DNA of 64,000 nucleotides from Scilla litardierei (taxonomy: Eukaryota > Streptophyta > Magnoliopsida > Asparagales > Asparagaceae), in the NCBI GenBank assembly GCA_030789695.1, contig CM061134.1, positions 58,969,334 through 59,033,333 of the forward strand. Direction: 5' to 3'. How positions within the stretch are numbered: position 1 is the first letter of the stretch; every line of letters starts with the position of its first letter. The notes under the pieces were generated by a model that saw nothing but the letters and a program-made list of their open reading frames with translations, did not search any database and was not told where the DNA came from. The translations under genes were made by a program, and so were the position numbers. Positions 21,837 through 33,140 of this stretch are shown one piece after another.

Positions 21837-22222
21837 CCATGTTTTTACCCTAGTTTAGAGAGCCATCTCTTAGATTTTTTACAGCTTTTTGAGACTACTT
21901 TTTGCTTTATTATTTGTGATTGGAGAAGAGGGAAAACTTGGATTTTTGTTGAATTAATTGAAGAACTACATTGGTTTGCATCTCTCTTCCCCAAAAACTC
22001 TATTTTTATTGTTTATATCATTGTTGTGATGAATTCCATTGCCTATTTCATTGATTATTTTTGTGCTATTGCTATGATTTGTGAGTAGTCTCCACGTCTT
22101 GGGGCGTGGGGATGAACCCTACAAGCCCTATTTCCTATTTGTGTTGAATTGGTAGAAATTGAGCTAGAATAGCTATTAGGGATTAGATTGAGATCGATTT
22201 ACTACGGATAGCTAGGTATTCA

Positions 22223-22531
22223 TATCAATTGGGATTTGCAAGAGATTGGATCCCAATTTGATAGGAAGCCCTAGAAATCCGAATCGGGTTGGAGTCGGAT
22301 TTTCGAAGTATCGGTTTGCAAGAGATTGGACCGATACTAGGATTTCCGGTCGCAATTCCGTGCCGATACTCGTTTGCAAGAGATTGGACGGGTAGGAACT
22401 ATCTCAATCTAGATCGTGGACCGAGTTTGCAAGAGATTGGACTCGGTGCACGATTGAACGATGATGTTGATCCTAATGCTAGCTTTCCTAGGCTAGGGTT
22501 TGCAAGAGATTGGACCCGAACCTAGGATAGC
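22223..22531 (+). promoter_or_regulatory. Five-hairpin array with invariant TTGCAAGAGATTGG loop, 5' LTR
   Basis: The hairpins lie at 22223-22263, 22307-22338, 22367-22394, 22413-22454 and 22487-22526. Each presents the same 14-base loop TTGCAAGAGATTGG closed by a T-A pair. The stems are unrelated in sequence but self-complementary: TTGGGAT/ATCCCAA, AGTATCGGT/ACCGATACT, TACTCGT/ACGGGTA, ACCGAGT/ACTCGGT, and GGGT/ACCC with CCTAGG outside. The array is downstream of the TATA-like box, so it should be in the RNA leader. Confidence 0.8.
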
Positions 22532-22892
22532 TATAGACCGGCAACAGCGCGAGAGCGTGAGCTTGGTTCTACATTTAGTTGCAACTAGTTCATCCAAATT
22601 CTCATTCTAGCAATTTTGATACCGACGAACCACATTTATGAAATACGGTGAGTAGCGGGAATTCCCCATTCCCTAGACGTTCTTTATTTGATTTGATATT
22701 TCGCACACTTGTCTGACGATTGTGAAAGGATCGCCCAAGGCAATTCCCTCTATCCCTAAATAGCCAGGTTGATTAGGAGCAAGCACGGTCATTCGTCCTC
22801 CCTGTGTTCGATACCCGCTCGCCGCTATACCGTGCGCTTGCGGTAAAACTACAACCGTTCTTTGGGGTCACATCCCGGAGCGATCAAGTTTT

Positions 22893-22910
22893 TGGCGCCG
22901 TTGCCGGGGA
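22893..22910 (+). promoter_or_regulatory. PBS of the inner Athila element
   Basis: TGGCGCCGTTGCCGGGGA, six bases after the LTR end; the tRNA-Asp-type PBS usual in Athila elements. Confidence 0.85.
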
Positions 22911-23044
22911 GGCGATTGCGTTTGATTCTTTTTCACCCTAGCTATTCTTTTTCTTTTTATTATTATCATTATTTTTATTTCTTATTTCTTGCCTAACCCT
23001 TCCACGGTATTAATCATTTCTTTGAAACTCTGTTTCCCCTGTGC

Positions 23045-25819
23045 ATGAACATGAGATCTACGGCAGACCCAGAAGACTTATTATTTGATCCCGAGATCGA
23101 ACGTACAGCGCGGAGACTTAGAGCGGAAAAGAGACAAGATCCGGAAGGGAGGTATATGACCAACCCGGAAACTCCTGAAGAATTGGCGGCAAGGATGGCA
23201 AGGATAATCTCTATTCGAGATAGGCTTCGGCCTAAGACTTCTTCTACCACCTCGTCCATTGCCATGCCGGGGTTGGCGGCTGACAAGAACTTCGAGCTAA
23301 AGACTGGATTGGTGGTTTTGATGCAACAAGACCCATTTCATGGGAACGCACATGAGAACCCCCACTACCACATCCAACTATTCTTGTCGAAGTGCGCCAC
23401 ATTCCAGATGCCGGGGGTCTCTAACGATGCTATCAGACTGCGCCTCTTCCCCTTTACGCTAAAGGACAAGGCACTCTATTGGTTGAGGACGCAAGCTGAG
23501 GGTGTCTTCACCACTTAGGACGAGTTGGCGAGTGCATTTATTGACAAATTTTATCCGCCATCCAAGACGGTGAAGATCCGGAGCGCTCTCATGTCCTTCA
23601 AGCAAGGACCACAGGAGACGCTCTATGAAGCATGGGAGCGTTTTAAGGATTTGCAGTATCAATGCCCGCACCACAGTATAGAGGATTGGGAGCTAGTTCA
23701 TAGCTTCTACAACGGTCTCCAACCGGGGACCAAGCAAATTATTGATGCCGCGGCGAATGGTGCAATCTTGTCAAAGACTCCCGAGGAAGCTACGGACCTA
23801 ATTGAGGAGATGGCCTCAAATAACCAACAATGGGGCGATGAGCGAGGACACTCCACATCCTCCTTAAAGCCAACTAGCATCTACGAGGCGAAGGCCGTAG
23901 CGGAGCTCACGAGCAAATTTGATTCTCTCCACAAGGTGGTGGAGAGATTGGAGAAATTTATCACGGAGCCCCAAGGAAGCCCATCCACCTCCGCACCGAC
24001 CAACCAAATGTGTGATTGGCAAGACCAATCTCAAGTCATGTACTCGGGAGGAGAGCAAGGAGAAGGATCCTTGGAGCAAATACAATATGTTGCGGGGAAC
24101 CAAGGGTATTGGTCCAATCCGGCCGCAAGAAATCATCCGGGATTCTCCTACGCCAACAATGAAGGAGCCTTGAACCCGCCACAACCACCGCCTCAACAAG
24201 CTCGACCACCACCACCCCAACAACAAAACTATCCACCGAGGGGGCCTCCACAACAAAAATTTCAACCGAAGCAACAAGTTCCACCGTATAGGCCTCCCGG
24301 ATACAACCAAGGGTGGAGGAATCAAAATCAAAACCCTCCACAAGCTCCACAACGATCCGACTTCGAATCTAGAGTGGAGGCGTTCATGGTCGAGCAAAAT
24401 AAGGTGAATGCTACTTTGAAGGCGGGGCAAGAATCTTTTAATACCGTAGTGGCTCAAATATCGGAGCAATTGGCGTTGCTCAATCGGAACACTCAAAGAT
24501 TGCCGGCGCAACCGGAGCAAAACCCACGGGGCAACACGGGCCACATCAACGCCGTAGTTGCCGTCACTACTAGAGGCGGGAAGGACACCACCCCCGCTAT
24601 GATTCCTACCGAGGAGGCCGTGGAGGAAAGCTTGGAGCCGGTTGAGCCGGTAGTTGAGGTTGATAAGGAGAAGGAGCCACATGACAAGGAGAAATCTAGA
24701 GCGGAAAAATTGATTGAGGAAAGGCGCTTCATGCCACCGGTCCCATTCCCCCAAAGACTAGCGAAAGCGAAAATGGAGAAAAGGCTAGCGAAATTCCTCG
24801 AGTATCTAAGAGGAGTTAGCCTCAATATTCCCTTCCTCGACGCCATCGTCGAGATCCCCACGTATGCTAAATTCCTGAAGGACTTGATTTCGGGGAGGAA
24901 AAAGAAGGAGAAGATCATGCTAGCCGAGGAGGGCTCTTGGTTCACCAAGAGAGAGAAGGAGCCGGTAAAATTCAAAGATCCGGGGAGTTTTCGGATTCCT
25001 TGCACTTTGGGCGGCGTGCCTCTTCAAAAGGCGTTGGTCGATCTTGGGGCTAGTGTGAGTCTCATGCCCCTCTCCATGTTCTTAAAGCTTAACACCGGGA
25101 CAAAGTTGAAACCCACCGACATGCGCATTCAATTAGCCGATGGCCGGATAACAAGGCCGGTGGGGATCGCCGAGGACATCCCACTTCAAGTCCCGGGTGG
25201 AATATGCTTGCCATGTGACTTCGTCATCATGGACGTTAAGGAGGAGGGAGACACCTCATTGATACTTGGACGCCCATTCCTCGCCACCGCCGGAGTCATC
25301 GTCGACGTGCGTGAAGGTACCTTAACCTTAAACGTCGGAAACATCGAGGTGGAGCTCCACATTCCTAAGGCAATGAAGCACATGCCTTACCACGAGGAGC
25401 TTGATTACATGGACCTCCTTGATGAGGTGATAGAGGAGGCGATTCCTCACTCAATCGGCGCTCTTTTTGATGAAGAATTTGAAGAAGGCCCGGATTTAGG
25501 CCAATATGAAGAGAATAAAGATGATTCCCCCGACTTCTCCGCTGATGAAGATGAAGGCGACGCTGATGTCGCAAGGATTCGAGAGCTCTGCAAGCTCTCG
25601 AAATTAAAATCTCCAAAGAAAGCCCCGCCGGTACGGAAATCGGCATCGCCGGTTAAGCCGTTGACCGGGGCAAATGCTAGCTTGGGGGAGCCTCCCCCCA
25701 ACACCATTCGAGACAAGAGACCTCCGAGGGAGAACGCTACGCCGCCACGTCCAAATCCAAGTGCGCTCCCCGGGAAGTTTGACGGGTGCATCTCATATGC
25801 ACCAAACAACCCGCATTGA
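23045..25819 (+). CDS. Athila gag-protease ORF with one in-frame TAG
   Basis: A single frame runs from ATG 23045 to the TGA ending at 25819, interrupted only by TAG at 23516-23518. The gag domain shows FPFTLKDKALYWL before the stop and KFYPPSKT ... YEAWERFKDL after it; family members usually have Trp at the stop (TW-EEL-type context). A Pro/Gln-rich linker follows. The retropepsin domain follows around 25000-25330, with the active-site DLGASVSLMP and LGRPFLATAG. Gag packages element RNA and protease matures it. The frame ends soon after protease with an unfamiliar basic, Pro-rich tail, and no RT follows. The TAG could be a G-to-A mutation of TGG or, less likely, a readthrough site. Confidence 0.85.
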
Positions 25820-25832
25820 TTGAAAATTATAG

Positions 25833-25884
25833 GGGGTCGAGCTCACGACCTAAAACGAGTGCTTGTCGGGAGGCAACCCGACGG
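25833..25884 (+). promoter_or_regulatory. Conserved post-pol hairpin of the inner Athila element
   Basis: GTCGAGCTCACGAC followed by GTCGGG-AGGCAA-CCCGAC. It matches 945-998 on the minus strand with a compensated stem and the same AGGCAA loop. Here it directly follows the gag-protease stop, marking where pol is missing. Confidence 0.55.
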
Positions 25885-26148
25885 TTTTTGCTTTATTTTT
25901 ACTTTTTCTTTATTTTCGTTTTAGAAATTTTTAGTGTTCTGAGTCATTCGACCAAAAATTTCGTGATAACGGGTCCTATTTTTCTTGACAGGAGAGGAGA
26001 TAGGTAGATCCATCATGAGGAGGATGAACGAGACGACGAGGAGCGCCCCAAGAAGGCACTCGATGCTTAGGAGGAGGATGAAATCGACTGGAGGAAGAAA
26101 GACGGAGTTTAGAGCCAAAACGAAGACAAACAGCAGAAATTAAGGCTC
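25885..26148 (+). other. Spacer between protease and the internal promoter array
   Basis: Non-coding; no trace of RT, RNase H or integrase in any frame. Confidence 0.5.
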
Positions 26149-26494
26149 ACTCGGCCGAGTATACTAGTCACTCGGCCGAGTACACAAGTTCGTCCGGCCG
26201 AGCCGCTCACGAACGAGGGAAGTCTGCTGAACCCAACTCTCTGTTTATTTTCTTGATTTCGATATAACTGCTACTCGGCCGAGTATATATATTCACTCGG
26301 CCGAGTAAAACGGATACCCTCCTAGGGCGAGTCATGCAGAGTAGCTTGAGTCACTCGGCCGAATGGACTTACGTCACTCGGCCGAGGCTGGCAAAGCCAC
26401 TCGGCCGAAGCGTTATCGGGGAGAAAATTTTTATTGCCTCGCTCGGCCGAGTGAGCACGTCACTCGGCCGAGTCGTAACTTTCTTTTATATAAG
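26149..26494 (+). promoter_or_regulatory. Internal promoter candidate for ORF3: palindrome array plus TATA
   Basis: About ten CTCGGCCGAG-type palindromes, at least six of them perfect, are followed by TATATAAG (26487-26494). The same motif type and order are found in this element's LTR. The ORF3 start codon is 546 bases downstream, a possible leader. Promoter activity is an inference. Confidence 0.6.
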
Positions 26495-27039
26495 TGGCGA
26501 GGGGGGCGCGGATTTCGAAATCGAAAAATCCCAAATCCGCCCGTGCCCCCTCAGCTACCCTCGCCCGATCTCGCTTCACCCAGCCCCCACTCGCCCGACC
26601 AAGCCCGCGCGCGTCGCCGCTCGGCCAGCCACCGCCGGCCGACCGTCGCCGCACCCCGCCCCAGTCGCCGCCGGCGGCCTCGTCTCCGATCGCCTCCGGT
26701 ATAGCTTGATTTGCCCGTTTTTTCCTCTTTTTGCGTATTTTTCGAGGATCCGTGTATTAATCGAACCCCTAACCCGAATCAATTCCTATATCTATCTGTT
26801 ATACCCCTATTTCTCCATACATTTTGATTATTACTCGCTGATATCGCTTTTTCATGCGCAGGTTGCTTTTTGGAGCTTAGGGGAGCCTAGGGGAGCTCTT
26901 ACGGGCTGCTTTGGACTTCGTGGAGGCGCGGACTTCGCACGCTTCCACCGCTAAGCACTCGCGGCGTGTTTTGGTACACTCTTTCCATTCTTTTTGCACA
27001 CGCCACACTTTTTCACTTTTCGGCGCGCTCGGGGCCGAT

Positions 27040-29208
27040 ATGCCGCCCCGGACACGGCCGCGGACGAGGAGACCTTCCGCTAAGCGGAAGAGGTCGGATG
27101 ACGCCGGCCCCGCCCACGAGGCGGAAGAGTCTCCTCCTCCTTCCCCCACACACGCCGTCCACCCAGCACAGCCTGCAGGCCCCGCACACCCCGCACAGCC
27201 TGCAGTGCACCCACAGCCCGCACAGCCTCTCCCTGCCGATCCACAGCCACCACCACCGGCTCCACTGGTCGGGCCGCTCGGGATTACGTTCCGAGACGAC
27301 GCACACCGCGCCGTCTTCGAGCGTATCTCCCAGCGCTCGATCGTACCCTCCAGGTTTGCACACCTCGCTGACCTAGGACGCCTGGGGGTACTTGAGGGGA
27401 TGCTCACGTTGTACGACAACGTGGGCTGGTGAGATTTTTTCCAGGTGTCGGCGGATACTTTTACCCGCCCGACACTTGAGGTTTTGAGTTCGATCGCCCA
27501 GACCGATGAGGGATGCTCATTCCGGTTCATGGATCGAGAGTGCCAGGTCACCCTCGATATGATGAGAGCGTTTTTCTCTTGGCCCGCCGTCCCCGGAGCC
27601 GATCGCGGTTACGGCCCCACACATATCCCTCCACCCTCTTTCGACGTCGGTGCCTTCTGGGCACGTATCACGGGTCTCCACGCTGCCTTTGACCCTAGTA
27701 GGGCCAAGGCCTCGGCCATCGTACATCCATGCCTCCGCATTGCTCAGCGCCTTATGGCGACGACATTTTTGGCCAGATATGAGCCGGGCACGATGTCTAC
27801 GCCAGAGCTTTACATGCTCTACGCGATGACACGTCCCAGAGCTCTATCTAGGGATGGAGATGAGCTTGTCCCCGCCGTCGTGATCGATATCGCGGCATGG
27901 TACTTAGACCGCATCATTGTATCGGTGGGCGCTCGCTCACCGATATGCTGAGGCGGCCTGATTACCTTGCTGGCTCTTATGACCGGCGAGGACTTCCCTG
28001 ACGACTTGCGACGCGTCCCGGGCCCCACCTCTTTGTCGATAGATGTTATGGCCCGGATGAAGATGCTTCGTCCGCATGGTGAGCGTCACTGGGTCTGGTT
28101 GCACGGCCCTTTCGGTGCCGACTACATGATTCTCCCGAGCCCAGCTCGGACCCAGATTGCACCGGCCCACGTTGACTGGCTCCCTGTGATGGATGTCCCC
28201 ATCCCCGTTGCGTACTTGCTCGAGGCCGAGGAGGCCGAGCAGGCCCCCGTTCCCCCTGTAGACCCTGCTGCACACCCTGCCGAGCCTGCTGCCGAGCCCG
28301 TTGACCCCGTGGCCCCTCAGCCCATACCAGATGTTCCCGCTGCTCCTGACACCACTGTCGGTGTCGGGAGCACCTTAGCTGAGCCCACCCCCACCACTTC
28401 CGAGGCTGTCACCACCACTCCCACCACCACATCCGGCCCTCTGTCCGTCGAGCCTCTTTGCTCCGCTCTCCCCGAGCGCCCGCAGACCTTTGTTGAGAGT
28501 GGAGAGCCCTCGTTCGCCACGGTCGTGGAGACCATGGCTAGCATGATCTCCGCTGGGATTGCGCCTTTTGGTCCACACACTTCCACCCCAGCGGTAGAGT
28601 CCTCTGTCTCCACAGCTGCCGTATTCTCCGAGAGCGTCGTGGCGTCTGTCCACACTTCTGTGCCACTGACCTCTCTAGCCGCCTCGCAGCCGCTTTTGTA
28701 CTCTTCTTTCGCTGCCGCTGCCTCCACTTCTCACCGCCCGCCCCGGCCTCACACTGAGGCCCGGCCCACATTTCCAGGTGCGGCACCTTTCGTCCCCTTC
28801 CCTGCTGAGCCCGTTACATACTCCACTCGCGTACGCCAGCCTCGCCCTGCGCAGCCCCGACCGGTGCGTCCCTCTGCACCACCCCCGCCCGACACTGTAC
28901 TGCAGAGCATACGTGCTCTTGAGTTGGCGGTGAGTGGTCTTCGAGGAGACCTTAGGACCCTGTCCTCCACCGTCTCTGCGATGGCTGGACGCTTCGAGCT
29001 GATCCCCCAGATCCACTACTGCCTTACACAGGTTCTGGAGCGTCTCCCACGCGTACCCCCACCCACCCAGCAGGTTCCCACACACACTTCCACACACACT
29101 AGACCTGCTTCCACTTCCACGCCCACCCCAGCTCAGCAGCCCGCCCAGCCAGCACCACCCTCACGACCTCCGCCTCAGGACGGAGACGGCGCAGCACCGC
29201 CTTCTTAG
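27040..29208 (+). CDS. Athila ORF3 (ATHILA ORF-1 family) with two in-frame TGA codons
   Basis: The frame from ATG 27040 to the TAG ending at 29208 is open except for TGA at 27430-27432 and 27949-27951. The N-terminus is basic (PRTRPRTRRPSAKRKR, NLS-like), followed by a Pro/His-rich stretch. The core from ITFRDDAHRAVFERI through MLTLYDNVGW, DFFQVSADTF and FMDRECQVTLDMMRAFFSWP to GGLITLLAL resembles the plant ATHILA ORF-1 domain. A long Pro/Thr/Ser-rich region and a short predicted coiled coil (SIRALELAVSGLRGDLRTL) end it. No signal peptide or transmembrane segment is visible, so an envelope role is not supported. The stops fit C-to-T changes (for example CGA to TGA). Function is unknown. Confidence 0.8.
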
Positions 29209-31217
29209 GCACTCTTGATGCCTTGATCCATTCCTTTCGTTGTGCTGCCCGTCTCTGCTGGGTCCTGATGCACTTTTGTCCACACCCCCTCCCCTCACTT
29301 ATTTTGGGATTATATTTTTTTGATCATATCTATTTGCGCATATCATATCATATCTACTTGGGATTCTCATTTTGATCACATATATATATATATCTTTTTT
29401 GGGAGAGAGGGAGAGTTTTTGGTACCGCATTTATTTTCATATCACTCCTATCTGTGCATGCATCATTTCCGCATCATATTTTCATTTCTTTTTTCTTTCC
29501 TTTCATTATCTTTTTTCTTCCCATCATGCATGCATCCTCACTTGCCCCTCACATTACTTGTCTCTCTGGGTGCCACACTTTGCACATTGAGGACACTGTG
29601 CTGTTTAGCTGGGGGAGTGAGTTCTCACGTTCTTTTTCGATTTGCCACCTTTATTTTCAGTTTTTCACACCGTTTTTCACTTTTGCACTCATTTTTCATT
29701 ATTTTTCTTTTATTTTGCCATGCATCACGTTTTTCTTATTTTCCTGTGTGCCGCATTGCATAGTTCTATTTTCCTTTTATCTTTACTTCTTTTTTTTTCA
29801 TCTCATGCTAGAGATGAATTTTCTGTGATGATGTCTACGTGGAGTTAGCTTATTCTATATGCATGCTATATTTGTCATGTCTTAGATTTCATTTCTGATA
29901 TCATATGCTATGACTTGCTTTGCATTTAGGAGTAGTAACCCACACTTTTTCCTCATGAAAATGGATGAAATTTTATTATTAGCTGAGCCTGAATATTCAT
30001 ATGTATGCTATCACAGAAAACACACCAAGATTCACGCATTGAATGCATATATCTGGAGTACTGATTTCTTTTCCTTTATCACTTCTATATGCATGAATTG
30101 TACACTTCACTTCAGGATGATTGAATGATGATTAGCTATGATATATCTGGATTAGTTAGTTTTTTGTGATCGAAACTGAGTAGATTAGATTACCCTGCTG
30201 AAGTTGTCGTGCATGTCTTATAGAGTGAGCCGAGAGTTATATGTATTTCTTTCTCCACAAATCTTGAACATCATTTCTCTACTTTTAAAAATCATTGGTG
30301 AATCTCCCCTTAGTGATTCTGTTTTATGGCATTTCCCCCGCTATTAATTCCTAGCTCCAAATCTCTTATTCTAAAAAAATAATAATAAAAGAGAGAAGAA
30401 CATTCTTATATATCATTATCTCTCTCTGAGTTGGGATCATTGTGTATATATTGCTTATTGAAGAAAAAAAAAAGAAAAAAAAAGAGGAAAAATCCTCAAT
30501 AAAAGATCCCATCTCGCTTACTTTCTTTCTTCTTTCTCTTCTTTGCCTTTGGAGCTATATAAAAATGGGGATGTAAATATTTTTGTGCCACCACGCTTAT
30601 AGATAAGCTTGGGGGAGGGGATCCATTGATGTGTGAGAGAGCGACTACTTGACATTGCACGACAACCTAGGCTAAGTAATATTCTATACTCGGTGAGATT
30701 GTTTCTAGCTTTACGAAATCCAGAAATCTAAGCCTAGCGTTCATTTCATGAAATCCGTACTTTTCTATTCTCTCTATTCTATGGTGTGATACTCTTATAC
30801 TCCAGATAGAAAGCGTTCAATTGAAAAGTGTGTGATCTGAAATTTGTATACCGCTTTAGATGATTCAGGCGATGTTAATTTTAAAATTATTCTGTTTTTC
30901 ATGATTATACCGTTGTTCGTGGGTTTTCTATTTTCTACTTGCACTATTATACTATGTTATCAGAATGAGATTCTTTGACATGTATTTCTCACTCGGTGCA
31001 TGCTATAAGAGTAAGTGAAACCCACGTCCTGAGAAAATGATCTAGCATCCTACCTCTTTCCTTCTTTCTTTCTTTCTTTCTTTATTTTCGTTTGGTTTTC
31101 ATTCTTCTTCGTTTTTCATTTTTTTCGTTTTTTCGCCGTTTTCGTTTTCCGAATCCACCGGGTTCGCCTTTTACTTATCTTCCTCGAGGACGAGTAAGAG
31201 GCAAGCTTGGGGGATTT
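29209..31217 (+). other. Athila 3' UTR and polypurine tract
   Basis: Two kilobases of T-rich, non-coding sequence. GAGGACACTGTG ... TTTAGCTGGGGG (29589-29616) is the lineage's conserved 3' UTR motif. A second AAGCTTGGGGGAGGGG purine run lies near 30607. The polypurine tract GCAAGCTTGGGGGATTT (31201-31217) abuts the 3' LTR. CCTCGAGGACGAGTAAGAGG just upstream is shared with the left Athila element (minus strand, 6655-6680). Confidence 0.75.
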
Positions 31218-33035
31218 TGATCACTCCTTATTTTACACCTTTTTTTCCACATGTTTGCATGCCATTTAGACCGCCCAAATCATGTTTTTCACGATGTATC
31301 GACGATATTGCGATGCTTTTCACGATTTGTTGTTTTTGTCGCATTTCAGGTGATTTGGCGCGATTTGGAGTGATCTCGAGATGCGCTTACTCTAGACGGC
31401 CACCGACGACCTCCCCGAGGGGTATTTTGCTGTTGGAGAGGAGCGGAAGAAGAATGGACGTCGCAGGAGCGACGAGGAGGCCAAAATAAGCAGAATGGGC
31501 ATTTTTTGTGTCCCACTCGGCCGAGTGGAGGAGCCACTCGGCCGACCAGCGAGGAGCCACTCGGCCGACCCGTTCAGACACGATTTCCATGTGTACTCGG
31601 CCGAGCGACGGAGACCACATCGGCCGAGTGACGATACCACGTCCGCCCGAGTGGCGCCCAGACGAAGCCCCTCCAAAATATCGAAGTTACTGTTTTTCGG
31701 CCATCTGAGCTTCAGAAGACCCACTCGGCCGAGTGGTAAACCACGTCCGCCCGAGTGCAGTAAAGCCATCGGCCGAGTGACGACAACTCACTCGGCCGAG
31801 CCGCCCCCGAACTGAAGACCCCTGAAGCCCCCGACTTACTGGAAAATGACAGGGTTTTCACTCGGCCGAGCGACTTTTGTCACTCGGCCGAGTGCGATGC
31901 GCTGCCTGTAGCGAAATTTGCAGAAAACAGGCTGTGCAGGGGCGTTTTGGTCAGGATTTTTGGACGATTTTGAGGGCTATTTAAGCCATGTTTTTACCCT
32001 AGTTTAGAGAGCCATCTCTTAGATTTTTTACAGCTTTTTGAGACTACTTTTTGCTTTATTATTTGTGATTGGAGAAGAGGGAAAACTTGGATTTTTGTTG
32101 AATTAATTGAAGAACTACATTGGTTTGCATCTCTCTTCCCCAAAAACTCTATTTTTATTGTTTATATCATTGTTGTGATGAATTCCATTGCCTATTTCAT
32201 TGATTATTTTTGTGCTATTGCTATGATTTGTGAGTAGTCTCCACGTCTTGGGGCGTGGGGATGAACCCTACAAGCCCTATTTCCTATTTGTGTTGAATTG
32301 GTAGAAATTGAGCTAGAATAGCTATTAGGGATTAGATTGAGATCGATTTACTACGGATAGCTAGGTATTTATATCAATTGGGATTTGCAAGAGATTGGAT
32401 CCCAATTTGATAGGAAGCCCTAGAAATCCGAATCGGGTTGGAGTCGGATTTTCGAAGTATCGGTTTGCAAGAGATTGGACCGATACTAGGATTTCCGGTC
32501 GCAATTCCGTGCCGATACTCATTTGCAAGAGATTGGACGGGTAGGAACTATCTCAATCTAGATCGTGGACCGAGTTTGCAAGAGATTGGACTCGGTGCAC
32601 GATTGAACGATGATGTTGATCCTAATGCTAGCTTTCCTAGGCTAGGGTTTGCAAGAGATTGGACCCGAACCTAGGATAGCTATAGACCGACAACAGCGCG
32701 AGAGCGTGAGCTTGGTTCTACATTTAGTTGCAACTAGTTCATCCAAATTCTCATTCTAGCAATTTTGATACCGACGAACCATATTTATGAAATACGGTGA
32801 GTAGCGGGAATTCCCCATTCCCTAGACGTTCTTTATTTGATTTGATATTTCGCACACTTGTCTGACGATTGTGACAGGATCGCCCAAGGCAATTCCCTCT
32901 ATCCCTAAATAGCCAGGTTGATTAGGAGCAAGCACGGTCATTCGTCCTCCCTGTGTTCGATACCCGCTCGCCGCTATACCGTGCGCTTGCGGTAAAACTA
33001 CAACCGTTCTTTGGGGTCACATCCCGGAGCGATCA
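31218..33035 (+). repeat. Inner Athila 3' LTR
   Basis: Near-identical copy of 21070-22886, including the palindrome array (about 31510-31891) and the hairpin array (32372-32680). Some of the few differences fall in the motifs. One 5' LTR palindrome is degenerate (CTCGAACGAC) where this copy has CTCGGCCGAC, and the third hairpin stem here has CTCAT instead of CTCGT. Confidence 0.93.
32372..32680 (+). promoter_or_regulatory. Five-hairpin array, 3' LTR copy
   Basis: Same five loops as at 22223-22531, at an offset of 10149 bases. Confidence 0.8.
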
Positions 33036-33140
33036 ATAACTCCCTCATACTAGGCTGCCACCGGGGGGAGGGACGTTGCCTGCTCACTCTATGATGCGGA
33101 GGGGGCCTTGGATGGTGTTGATCTTCTTCCCCTTGTCCGG
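33036..33140 (-). other. Tat sequence between the Athila insertion and gag stop
   Basis: Starts with the target duplication ATAAC (33036-33040). It continues the Tat internal region interrupted at 21069; no further ORF. Confidence 0.6.

Larger units (their letters stand above)
21070..22886 (+). repeat. Inner Athila 5' LTR
   Basis: Holds, in order, a CTCGGCCGAG array (21362-21742), a TATA-like TATTTAAG (21829-21836), a five-hairpin array (22223-22531) and the terminal GATCA. It matches the 3' LTR almost base for base. Confidence 0.93.
21070..33035 (+). mobile_element. Young Athila Ty3/gypsy element lacking RT-RNase H-integrase
   Basis: LTRs 21070-22886 and 31218-33035 (about 1817 and 1818 bases) start TGATC and end GATCA, and are flanked by the 5-base duplication ATAAC (21065-21069 and 33036-33040). 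The internal order is PBS, gag-protease ORF, post-pol hairpin, palindrome array with TATA, ORF3, 3' UTR and polypurine tract. RT, RNase H and integrase are absent: protease is followed within about 15 bases by the hairpin that normally follows pol. The LTRs differ at roughly 0.8% by eye, so insertion was recent, yet three in-frame stops interrupt the two ORFs. Replication would need enzymes supplied by another element. Confidence 0.9.

Noticed and set aside
22289..22525. 78-residue ORF with repeated QEIG/RDWT motifs
   Set aside because: It is the translation of the repeated hairpin loop in the LTR; frame and codons follow the RNA structure, not a protein.
27040..29208. Interpretation of ORF3 as a viral envelope protein
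   Set aside because: No signal peptide, transmembrane segment or glycoprotein-like cysteine pattern is visible; the match is to the ATHILA ORF-1 type instead.
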